From: CAYLZO01 sp964387775
GTDB lineage: Bacteria > Chloroflexota > Anaerolineae > JAAYZQ01
Assembly (NCBI GenBank): GCA_964387775.1
Contig: CAYLZO010000074.1
Span: 1-20,528, forward strand
DNA length: 20,528 nucleotides
Direction of reading: 5' to 3'
Of this stretch, positions 1 to 6,174 are shown one piece after another; the stretch's first letter is position 1, and the number at the start of each line of letters is the position of its first letter. The position numbers and the translations under genes were made by a program. The notes under the pieces are model-generated. The model was not told where the DNA came from, ran no database searches, and saw only the letters and a program-made list of their open reading frames with translations.

Positions 1-126
1 GGTCCCGGCGATGCTGTCCACGGGGATGCCCTCCCGCTCCAGCACCTGGAGGACGCCCACGTGGGCCAAACCCCGCGCGCCGCCGCCGCCCAGGGCCAGG
101 CCTACTCGCTTGCGCTGCTGCCCCAT
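1..126 (-). CDS. Patatin-like phospholipase, N-terminal fragment (runs off the left edge)
   Basis: Only the first 42 codons are present; the gene continues beyond base 1. The visible protein starts MGQQRKRVGLALGGGGARG and continues with LAHVGVLQVLEREGI. This is the hallmark start of the bacterial patatin/NTE (RssA-like) family: a first beta strand, a glycine-rich oxyanion-hole loop (GGGGARG, residues 14-20) and a helix carrying HxGVLxxLE. The Ser of the GxSxG nucleophile elbow and the catalytic Asp lie outside the window, so activity cannot be judged. Family members are usually intracellular or membrane-associated lipid acyl hydrolases. The ATG (126-124) is preceded by GGAGGA about 5 nt upstream. 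The start lies inside the 3' end of the upstream oxidoreductase gene (25-bp overlap), which implies co-transcription and probably translational coupling. Family assignment is strong; substrate is unknown. Confidence 0.85.
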   Translation of the reverse strand, partial: MGQQRKRVGLALGGGGARGLAHVGVLQVLEREGIPVDSIAGT

Positions 127-1958
127 AGGTCCTCCGCGATGTCGGGCAGGCCGAGGCTGACCAGCGTCTCGGCCGTGGGCTTGCCCGTCTCCCAATCCCA
201 GCCGCGGTGGGCATAGTATTCCTCGCGCAGGATGTCCATGCGCGGCGTGCGCCCCTTCGAGCCGTTGGAGATGGGGATGAGCAGGCGTTGGGGGAGCCGG
301 TCGTTGCCCCGGTTCACGCCCAGCCGATTGTTGAAGGCGCGCTTCAGGTTGAAGGCCCGCTCGCCCGTGCGCTGCCACCAGACAATGTCCGACGACCAGC
401 CGGTGGCGGCGCCCAGCAGTTGGGTCAAGACCGGCACCGTGGGATTGACAAAGACGCACATGATGGCGCTGTTGTAGAGCGTGCGCCAGTCCTGCAAGCG
501 GGCGGCGATGGGGGACTTGCCCCGGGTCTTGAAGCGCCCGCCGGGCACGACGCCGATCTCTTTCATCGTCAGGCCCATGTCCACGACGTACATGTCGCCC
601 TGCATGTGGCAGCCACCCCGGGGCGACGTGGCGTACACCACGGCCATGCCCGACAGGGCGCGGGGGTCGTGGGCCGGTAGCTCCAGGCCGTTGACGTGGA
701 CGGCCATGTCCTCGGCATTGTAGCGGGCGCCCATGCGCTGCACGACCTCGGCCAGGACGTCGCCAAAGCCCTGGCGGTGGGCGATCATCTCCAGCAGGGT
801 GTGGGCCGTCTCGATGTCGCCCCAGGCCAGCGGCAGGCCGCCGGTGTCGGCGGCGGTGATGAATCCCCGCTCGTAGAGCAGGTAAGCAAAGGCGATGGAC
901 GAGCCGGCGCTGATGGTGTCCAGGCCGAAGCGGTTGCAGAGGTGGCCGGCGTAGGCCACGGCCGGCAGGTCGTCCACCAGGAGCAGCGAGCCGAGGGTGC
1001 AGACGGTCTCGTACTCAGGGCCGTCCACCACCTCGACGCCGTAGGGCGTATCGGCGAGGGTCACTTCGCGGCCGCAGGCCACGGCGCAGCCGTAGCAGGG
1101 CACGGGCCGGGTCAGGATGCTCTCCATCATCGACGGGCCGCTGAGGTTCGTGGCCTCCTCAAAGTTGGGCTCGGTCCAGTATTTGTGGGGCATGTTGCCC
1201 CACATCAGGCTCATGTCCACGAAGGAGGTGGTGCCCATCTGGCGGTAGACCTGGGTGGTGATGTCGTCGAGCACGATCTGGACCGCCCGCTTGGCCGTCT
1301 GGCTAAATGCCTCTTTTTCGGCCAGGGGGACGCGTTGTGTGCCCCGGACGGCGATGGCCTTGAGGTTTTTGGCGCCCATGACGGCGCCCAGCCCGGCCCG
1401 CCCCGCCGCCCGCCCGTGGCAGTTCATGATGGCCGCGTAGAGCACCTGGTTCTCGCCCGCCGGGCCGATGCTGGAGACGCGGACCTTCTGGTCGCCCAGT
1501 TCGTCGCGCAGGCGCTGCTGCGTCTCATAGTGGTCCAGGCCCCACAGCTCGGTGGCGTCGTGCAGGGCCGGGGGCTCGCCCTCGCAGATGGAGAGCCAGA
1601 CCGGCGCGTCGGCCCGGCCCCGGACGACGATGCCGTCGTAGCCGGCAAAGCGCAGTTCGGCGCCCCAAAAGCCGCCCGAGTTGGACTCGGCCCAGATGCC
1701 GGTCAGCGGCGAGAGGGCGCAGACCTCGTGGCGGCCGCACGACGGCGCCCGGGTGCCGACCAGGGGGCCGGTCATGAACATCAGCGTGTTGTCCGGCCCC
1801 AGGGGGGCGGTGTCGGGTCTCAGCTCGTCGTAGAGGTAACGGGCGGCGTAGCTCGCGCCCCCGACGAAATCGTGCGCCAGATTGTAGTCCAACGGCTCGT
1901 CCTTGAGCTCTCTGCGGGTCAGGTCCACGACCAGCAGTTTTCCCAGGTACCCAGTCAT
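102..1958 (-). CDS. Tungsten-containing aldehyde ferredoxin oxidoreductase (AOR family)
   Basis: The 618-residue protein matches the full length of the AOR family (about 600-620). It begins MTGYLGKLLVVDLT, the typical AOR N-terminus, and contains the N-terminal tungstopterin-binding domain (about 1-205). Four cysteines sit where the [4Fe-4S] cluster ligands are expected: C288, C291 and C295 in CYGCAVAC, and C501 in NSAIMCVF. Residues GLDTIS (345-350) correspond to a conserved cofactor-proximal motif. Family enzymes oxidise aldehydes to carboxylic acids (or work in reverse) with ferredoxin, using a bis-tungstopterin cofactor in the cytoplasm. The exact substrate (AOR, FOR, GOR or another subfamily) cannot be fixed from sequence alone. 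The start at 1958 is chosen over an upstream in-frame extension because AAAGGA lies 8 nt upstream and the homologous region begins there. It has its own promoter and overlaps a patatin-like gene downstream. No cofactor biosynthesis genes are adjacent. Confidence 0.93.
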   Translation of the reverse strand: MTGYLGKLLVVDLTRRELKDEPLDYNLAHDFVGGASYAARYLYDELRPDTAPLGPDNTLMFMTGPLVGTRAPSCGRHEVCALSPLTGIWAESNSGGFWGAELRFAGYDGIVVRGRADAPVWLSICEGEPPALHDATELWGLDHYETQQRLRDELGDQKVRVSSIGPAGENQVLYAAIMNCHGRAAGRAGLGAVMGAKNLKAIAVRGTQRVPLAEKEAFSQTAKRAVQIVLDDITTQVYRQMGTTSFVDMSLMWGNMPHKYWTEPNFEEATNLSGPSMMESILTRPVPCYGCAVACGREVTLADTPYGVEVVDGPEYETVCTLGSLLLVDDLPAVAYAGHLCNRFGLDTISAGSSIAFAYLLYERGFITAADTGGLPLAWGDIETAHTLLEMIAHRQGFGDVLAEVVQRMGARYNAEDMAVHVNGLELPAHDPRALSGMAVVYATSPRGGCHMQGDMYVVDMGLTMKEIGVVPGGRFKTRGKSPIAARLQDWRTLYNSAIMCVFVNPTVPVLTQLLGAATGWSSDIVWWQRTGERAFNLKRAFNNRLGVNRGNDRLPQRLLIPISNGSKGRTPRMDILREEYYAHRGWDWETGKPTAETLVSLGLPDIAEDLWGSSASE

Positions 1959-2027
1959 GGCAATGTCCTTTCTGCGTTGATTTGAGTACGGCGATTTGTG
2001 CTTCGCTGCACAACGCCCTGGATTCTG

Positions 2028-2056
2028 ATTGTAACACAGAAGGGGGCGTAACGCAA
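2028..2056 (-). promoter_or_regulatory. Sigma-A-type promoter for the AOR gene
   Basis: Read on the minus strand, TTGCGT (2056-2051) is followed by a 17-nt spacer and TACAAT (2033-2028). Transcription would start near 2021, giving a leader of about 60 nt to the AOR start. The leader includes a small perfect hairpin (TTGTGC/GCACAA, 1996-2013). It is back-to-back with the forward promoter at 2110-2138. Confidence 0.6.
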
Positions 2057-2109
2057 TGCAGCACGAGGGGAACAGGCATTTTCTTTGCTGGCCCCTGGCG
2101 GCGCGCCTG

Positions 2110-2138
2110 TTGACCATTCCCCCCGATCATTGTATAAT
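2110..2138 (+). promoter_or_regulatory. Sigma-A-type promoter for the glycan block
   Basis: TTGACC (2110-2115), a 17-nt spacer and TATAAT (2133-2138): an almost perfect vegetative promoter. The start point would be near 2145, about 43 nt before the mannosyltransferase ATG. No other forward promoter is obvious before the histidine kinase, so it may serve both the mannosyltransferase and the YfhO-flippase gene. Confidence 0.75.
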
Positions 2139-2187
2139 CACCCCGTTTTCCCAACTCGCGGGTATTGGCAAGGGAGCAAGCGCGTTC

Positions 2188-2934
2188 ATGAGTGATCGAG
2201 TCATGGTGGTCGTGCCCACCTACAACGAAGCGAACAATCTGCCGGAACTGGTCGGCGCGTTGCTGGCCCTGGACGTGCCGGGGCTGGAGGTGCTGGTCGT
2301 GGACGATAACTCGCCCGACGGGACGGGGCAGGTGGCCGATGCGCTCGCCGGGCAGTATCCGGGCCGGGTGCACGCGCTCCACCGGCCGGGCAAGCAGGGG
2401 CTGGGCACGGCCTATCGCGCAGGGTTCCGTTACGCGCTGGACCACGGTGCCGATTACGTCGTGCAGATGGACGCCGATTTCTCCCACTCGCCGCACTACA
2501 TCCCGCAATTCCTGGAGGCCATAGAGGACACCGACGTGGTGGTCGGCTCGCGCTACGTGGGGGGCGGCAGCCTGGACGAGCGGTGGAGTTGGTGGCGCTA
2601 CTTTCTGAGTTGGTGGGCCAACAGCGTCTACACCCGCCTGATCCTGGGTGTGCGGGTCCGGGACGCCACGGCCGGCTTCAAGTGCTGGCGGCGGGCCACG
2701 CTGGAGGGCATCGGCCTGGACCGGGTGCGGTCCAACGGCTACGTCTTTCAGGTCGAGATGGCCTACCTGACCGAAAAGCTGGGCTATCGCTTCCAGGAGA
2801 TTCCGATCCACTTTGAGGACCGGCGCATCGGCCAGTCCAAGATGACGATGCGGGTCAAGATCGAGGCGGCGCTGCGCACGTGGCAGGTCCGGTGGCGGCA
2901 TCGGAATGCCCAGCGGGCAAACAATGACCAATGA
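2188..2934 (+). CDS. Polyprenol-phosphate mannose synthase (dolichol-P-mannose synthase-like GT2)
   Basis: A 248-residue glycosyltransferase family 2 protein. The N-terminus VMVVVPTYNEANNLPELV and VLVVDDNSPDGTG (35-47) are the nucleotide-sugar-binding signatures. The metal-binding DAD lies at 95-97 within VVQMDADFSHSP. The segments GSRYVGG, DATAGFKCWRR and SNGYVFQVEM, and the late DRRIGQSKM (211-219), are typical of DPM1/Ppm1-type enzymes, which transfer mannose from GDP-mannose to polyprenyl phosphate on the cytoplasmic face. It lacks the C-terminal membrane domain seen in some family members, so it is the short soluble or peripheral form. The ATG at 2188 is preceded by AAGGGAG about 11 nt upstream; the in-frame extension to 2056 precedes the promoter and is rejected. 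The last residues (NAQRANNDQ) are encoded by the left arm of a repeat array, so the native C-terminus may have been replaced. GDP-mannose specificity is inferred. Confidence 0.88.
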   Translation: MSDRVMVVVPTYNEANNLPELVGALLALDVPGLEVLVVDDNSPDGTGQVADALAGQYPGRVHALHRPGKQGLGTAYRAGFRYALDHGADYVVQMDADFSHSPHYIPQFLEAIEDTDVVVGSRYVGGGSLDERWSWWRYFLSWWANSVYTRLILGVRVRDATAGFKCWRRATLEGIGLDRVRSNGYVFQVEMAYLTEKLGYRFQEIPIHFEDRRIGQSKMTMRVKIEAALRTWQVRWRHRNAQRANNDQ

Positions 2935-2992
2935 GCCAATGACCAATTCACGCGAGGCATTTTGGTCATTGGTCATTGAGCATTGGGCATTC
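2904..2992. repeat. Inverted array of heptamer repeats (CCAATGA units) at the gene junction
   Basis: The left arm begins GAATGCCCA and continues with CCAATGA-type 7-nt units (about 2918-2948). The right arm consists of four TTGGTCA/TTGAGCA/TTGGGCA-like units (about 2962-2990) and ends TGGGCATTC, mirroring the left start. The left arm supplies the final codons of the mannosyltransferase. The right arm fills the place where the next gene's ribosome-binding site should be. Transcripts could fold into a long imperfect hairpin, but there is no following T-run, so a classical terminator is unlikely. Confidence 0.75.
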
Positions 2993-3006
2993 TCCGGTTT
3001 GTGAGC

Positions 3007-6000
3007 ATGACGCGATCCAAGAAGGCATGGCGGGACCTGGCAGCCATCGCCGTCCTGTTGGCCCTGCCCCTGATCCTCTTTTGGCCGGTGACGGTCGGCT
3101 CCAAGACCCTCCTTCCGGCCGACAACGTCTACCAGTGGGAGCCCTACCGGGGGTTTGCCGCCGAGCAGGGGGTCTCGCTGCCGCCCCACAACGAGCTGCT
3201 CAGCGACCTGGTGCTGGAGAACCTGGTCTGGAAGCAATTCATCCGCCAGTCCATCGAGGCCCGCGAGCTGCCGCTCTGGAATCCCCACCTCTTTGCCGGG
3301 GTGCCCTTCCTGGCCGCCGGGCAGCACTCGGCCCTCTATCCCTTCAGCCTGCCCTTCTACGTCCTGCCCCTGCCCCAGGCCTACGGCTGGTTCACCGTGC
3401 TGCAGCTCTGGCTGGCGGGGGCGTTCATGTACGTCTTTGGCCGGGTGCTGCGTATGGGGCGCGTCGCGGCGCTGGTGGCGGGCGTCACCTACCAGCTCAG
3501 TGCTTTCTTCCTGGTCAGCGTGGTCTTTACGATGGTCATCGCCGCCGCGGCCTGGCTGCCCCTGCTGCTGGCCATCGTCGAGGTCATGGTCCGCAAGCAG
3601 GAGGACAAGGGCACCGGCCCCTTTGTGCCCATCGTCTACGTCGTGCTGGGCGGCGTGGCGCTGGGCGTGCACGTCCTGGCCGGCCACCCCGAGATCCTGG
3701 TCTACACGCTGATGGTCACGGTCTTTTACGCCCTGGCCCGCCTGGCGTTGCTCTGGCGGCGGGTGGGCGACTGGCGGCCGGCGTTGCGGCTGGGGGTCTG
3801 GCTGGGGCTAATGGGCGGCTTGGGGCTGGGGCTCGGCTCGGTGCAGCTCATCCCTCTCTTTGAGCTCGTGACCCGCAACTTTCGCGAGGGCTCGGTCACA
3901 TACGCCGACGTGATCGGCTGGGCCTATCCCAGCCGCCAGGTGCTGACCTTCCTGATCCCCGACTTGTTCGGGAATCCGGCCCACCACGGCTACTGGGACC
4001 TGGTGACCAGGCAGTGGGTGCCCGTGGACCGCATCTTTTGGGGGATCAAGAATTACGTCGAGGCGGGCAGCTACGCCGGCATCCTGCCCCTGCTGCTGAG
4101 CGCCGTCGCCGTGCTCGGCCTGCGGCGGCGTTCGGCGCACCGGCGCCACGTGGCGGTTTTCGCCCTGCTGGCCCTCGTCTCGCTCCTGTTCGTCTTTGGC
4201 ACGCCCCTCTACGCCGTGCTCTACTACGGCCTGCCCGGCATCAAGCAGCTTCACTCGCCCTTCCGCTGGGTGTGGCCTTATACGTTGAGTGTGGCGGTGC
4301 TGGCGGGGTTTGGGGTTGGTAAATTGGAAGATTGGAAAATTGGTAGATTGGGGAAGCGCTCCCCCAATTTCCCAATTTCCCAATTTACCAATCTACCACT
4401 CCTCGTCGGTTTGGCGCTGTTGGCCGTGTTGCTCGTCGTACTCGTCGCGCCGGGGGCCTTTGTGCCGCTGGCCGAGCGGGTGCTGGCCTCGGTGGAGATG
4501 GCCCAAGGGGCGTTCGACAGCGGCCGGGTGTTCCTCTCCTACCAATGGCGCAATCTGCTCATCTTTGCCTTGATGCTGACGGCCAGCGGCATCGTCCTGC
4601 GCCTCAGCCGCTGCCGCATCTACGTCCCGATTCCCCGATCCCCCGATGCCCGATTCCCGATCTGGAAGCCGCTGGCCGTGCTGGTCGTGGCCCTCGACCT
4701 GCTCGTCTTTGGCGCGGGATTCAACCCCGCCGCCGACCCGGCCTGGCTAGAGTTCACGCCGCCGTCGATCGAGTTTCTGCAGGAGCGGGCCGGAGCAGCG
4801 GATACAGATGGTCCCTGGCGGCTGACGACCTATCAGCCGCCGGATAGCACCAAGACGCTGAATGCCAACATTCCCTGGCTCCACGGCCTGCAGGACGTGC
4901 GCGGCTACGACTCGATCATCCCCGCCCAGTACGTCGAGTACGTGCGCGCCATCGAGGCCCAGGGCGAGTTGCTCTACAACCGCATCGCGCCGATTTATGG
5001 TGTCGAGCACCTCAGCTCACCCCTGCTCGACCTGCTCACTGTGCGCTACGTGGCCACCGAGGGCGAGATCCCCAACGCCGACTATGAGCTGGTCTACGAC
5101 GGCGAGATCCGCATCTATGAAAACACCGACGCCCTGCCCCGCGCCTTTGCCCTGCCCCACGCCGCGGTGTTGCCCGCAGCAGAAATCACCAACCGCCTGT
5201 CCTCCCTCGATCTCCGCCAAACCATCTTGCTCGACGAAGCAATTCACAATTCACAATTCACAATTTACAATTCACCAGACTGGCCCCTCCAACCCGCCCA
5301 CGTCATCACCTACGCCCCCAACGTCGTTTTCATCGACGTCGAAATGCCCGGCCCCGGCTGGCTGCTTCTGGCCGACAGCTACTTTCCCGGCTGGAAAGCC
5401 TACCGGTCCAATATCCAATCTCTAGTACCTGATCCGAAGTATGAACCGCCGGATGAGACTGAGTTAGAGATTGTCCGCGCCGACGGAAACTTCCGGGCCG
5501 TCTACCTGCCCGAGGGGGCGCACCGGGTGCGGTACAAGTACACGCCCATGAGCTTCAAACTGGGACTCTATGGCAGCTTTATGGCCGCCGTGGTCATGCT
5601 GCTGCTGGCCCTCTACTGGGTGTGGACCCGTTTCTACCGGGAGAGCGACGAGGACCCCACCGTCAAGCGGGTGGCCAAAAACAGCCTGCTGCCCATGGGC
5701 TTGCAGCTCCTCAACCGGATCATCGACTTTGCCTTTGCCATGCTCATGCTCCGCATCCTGGCCCCCGAGCTGGCCGGGCGCTACTACTTTGCCGTGGCCT
5801 TTATCGGTTATTTCGACATCCTGGTGCGCTTTGGGCTGGGCACGTTGCTCACCCGCGAGGTGGCCAAGGACCGGAGCGACGCCAACAAGTACCTGAGCGT
5901 CACCACCATCCTGCGCGGCCTGCTGTGGCTCACCTCGCTGCCGCTGATGGCCGTCGTCCTCCTGGGCTACACGTTTTTTGGCGAGATGACGTCCGACATC

Positions 6001-6168
6001 CTCGTCGCCATCGCCCTCTTTGCCGTGGGCCTGATTTTCAGCAACCTGGCCGACGGGTTCAGCTCGGTGTTTTACGCCTACGAAAAGATGGAGTACCCGG
6101 CCGCCATCTCGACAGTCACGGCCCTGACGCGCGTCAGCCTGGGGGTGCTGGTCCTGCTGCTGGGCTGA
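3007..6168 (+). CDS. YfhO-family membrane glycosyltransferase fused to N-terminal part of a flippase; ends at a premature TGA
   Basis: This reading frame gives 1053 residues. Residues 1-870 are YfhO-like: an N-terminal membrane helix, a long outer loop with ADNVYQWEP (38-46) and ELPLWNPHLFAGVPFLA (87-103), many hydrophobic helices up to about 570, a soluble domain (about 575-845) and a last helix (about 854-874). Bacillus YfhO is a membrane GT-C-type enzyme glycosylating lipoteichoic acid; use of polyprenol-linked sugar from the adjacent synthase is inference. From about residue 880 (PTVKRVAKNSLLPMGLQLLNR) the protein becomes a Wzx/MATE-type flippase, cut at TGA 6166-6168 but open again in the same frame to 7134. 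Three or four short-repeat arrays lie in frame within the YfhO part (near residues 436-466, 538-553, 745-757 and possibly 801-820). No clear ribosome-binding site is seen; ATG 3007, GTG 3001 or TTG 2983 are possible starts. If TGA is an error, the protein is about 1375 residues. Confidence 0.8.
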   Translation: MTRSKKAWRDLAAIAVLLALPLILFWPVTVGSKTLLPADNVYQWEPYRGFAAEQGVSLPPHNELLSDLVLENLVWKQFIRQSIEARELPLWNPHLFAGVPFLAAGQHSALYPFSLPFYVLPLPQAYGWFTVLQLWLAGAFMYVFGRVLRMGRVAALVAGVTYQLSAFFLVSVVFTMVIAAAAWLPLLLAIVEVMVRKQEDKGTGPFVPIVYVVLGGVALGVHVLAGHPEILVYTLMVTVFYALARLALLWRRVGDWRPALRLGVWLGLMGGLGLGLGSVQLIPLFELVTRNFREGSVTYADVIGWAYPSRQVLTFLIPDLFGNPAHHGYWDLVTRQWVPVDRIFWGIKNYVEAGSYAGILPLLLSAVAVLGLRRRSAHRRHVAVFALLALVSLLFVFGTPLYAVLYYGLPGIKQLHSPFRWVWPYTLSVAVLAGFGVGKLEDWKIGRLGKRSPNFPISQFTNLPLLVGLALLAVLLVVLVAPGAFVPLAERVLASVEMAQGAFDSGRVFLSYQWRNLLIFALMLTASGIVLRLSRCRIYVPIPRSPDARFPIWKPLAVLVVALDLLVFGAGFNPAADPAWLEFTPPSIEFLQERAGAADTDGPWRLTTYQPPDSTKTLNANIPWLHGLQDVRGYDSIIPAQYVEYVRAIEAQGELLYNRIAPIYGVEHLSSPLLDLLTVRYVATEGEIPNADYELVYDGEIRIYENTDALPRAFALPHAAVLPAAEITNRLSSLDLRQTILLDEAIHNSQFTIYNSPDWPLQPAHVITYAPNVVFIDVEMPGPGWLLLADSYFPGWKAYRSNIQSLVPDPKYEPPDETELEIVRADGNFRAVYLPEGAHRVRYKYTPMSFKLGLYGSFMAAVVMLLLALYWVWTRFYRESDEDPTVKRVAKNSLLPMGLQLLNRIIDFAFAMLMLRILAPELAGRYYFAVAFIGYFDILVRFGLGTLLTREVAKDRSDANKYLSVTTILRGLLWLTSLPLMAVVLLGYTFFGEMTSDILVAIALFAVGLIFSNLADGFSSVFYAYEKMEYPAAISTVTALTRVSLGVLVLLLG
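4314..4401. repeat. Inverted octamer array inside the YfhO coding sequence
   Basis: Left arm: four tandem 8-nt units of the form WARATTGG (about 4319-4350). Centre: GGAAGCGCTCCC, itself containing the palindrome AGCGCT. Right arm: 8-nt units CCCAATTT (three copies) followed by ACCAATCT (about 4362-4395). The arms are reverse complements unit by unit. The array is read through in frame as a hydrophilic segment (residues about 436-466, including KLEDWKIGRLGK) between two membrane helices, so it looks like a tolerated insertion in a loop. Confidence 0.85.
4626..4662. repeat. Tandem CCCGATN array inside the YfhO coding sequence
   Basis: Five units of 7-8 nt, CCCGATT, CCCCGATC, CCCCGATG, CCCGATT and CCCGATC, run without interruption. 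They encode about PIPRSPDARFPI (residues 541-552) in a loop between membrane helices. The unit differs from the neighbouring arrays but has the same unit length and C-run/GAT style. Confidence 0.75.
5240..5274. repeat. Five tandem CAATTCA heptamers inside the YfhO coding sequence
   Basis: Five consecutive 7-nt units (CAATTCA x3, CAATTTA, CAATTCA) are visible directly. They are strikingly AT-rich against the GC-rich surroundings. In frame they give NSQFTIYNSPD (about residues 748-758) within the soluble YfhO domain. Since 35 nt is not a multiple of three, the insertion must have included some flanking bases to keep the frame. Confidence 0.9.
5416..5473. repeat. Short inverted repeat in AT-richer insert-like stretch
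   Basis: CAATCTCTA (5416-5424) and its perfect complement TAGAGATTG (5465-5473) flank about 40 nt. The stretch also begins with CCAATATCCAATCTC, which resembles a decayed CCAATNN array. It encodes about residues 803-823 (SNIQSLVPDP onward) in the YfhO soluble domain. It may be a fourth, degenerate array; a 9-bp match could also be chance. Confidence 0.4.
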
Positions 6169-6174
6169 GGGATC

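Noticed and set aside
696..1985. Long plus-strand ORF (429 codons) opposite the AOR gene
   Set aside because: Shadow of the minus-strand AOR reading; composition dominated by G, A, V and H with no recognisable domain, and AOR is unambiguous.
1996..2013. Molybdenum/tungsten cofactor riboswitch upstream of AOR
   Set aside because: Only a 6-bp hairpin in a leader of about 60 nt; too short and lacking the multi-stem structure of that class.
2904..2992. CRISPR-like array
   Set aside because: Units are 7 nt with no spacers; it is an inverted tandem array, not repeat-spacer structure.
6166..6168. TGA recoded as tryptophan genome-wide
   Set aside because: The mannose synthase, both kinases, the PIN/TRAM gene and the kinase-like gene all end at TGA with sensible C-termini, so TGA is a stop in this organism.
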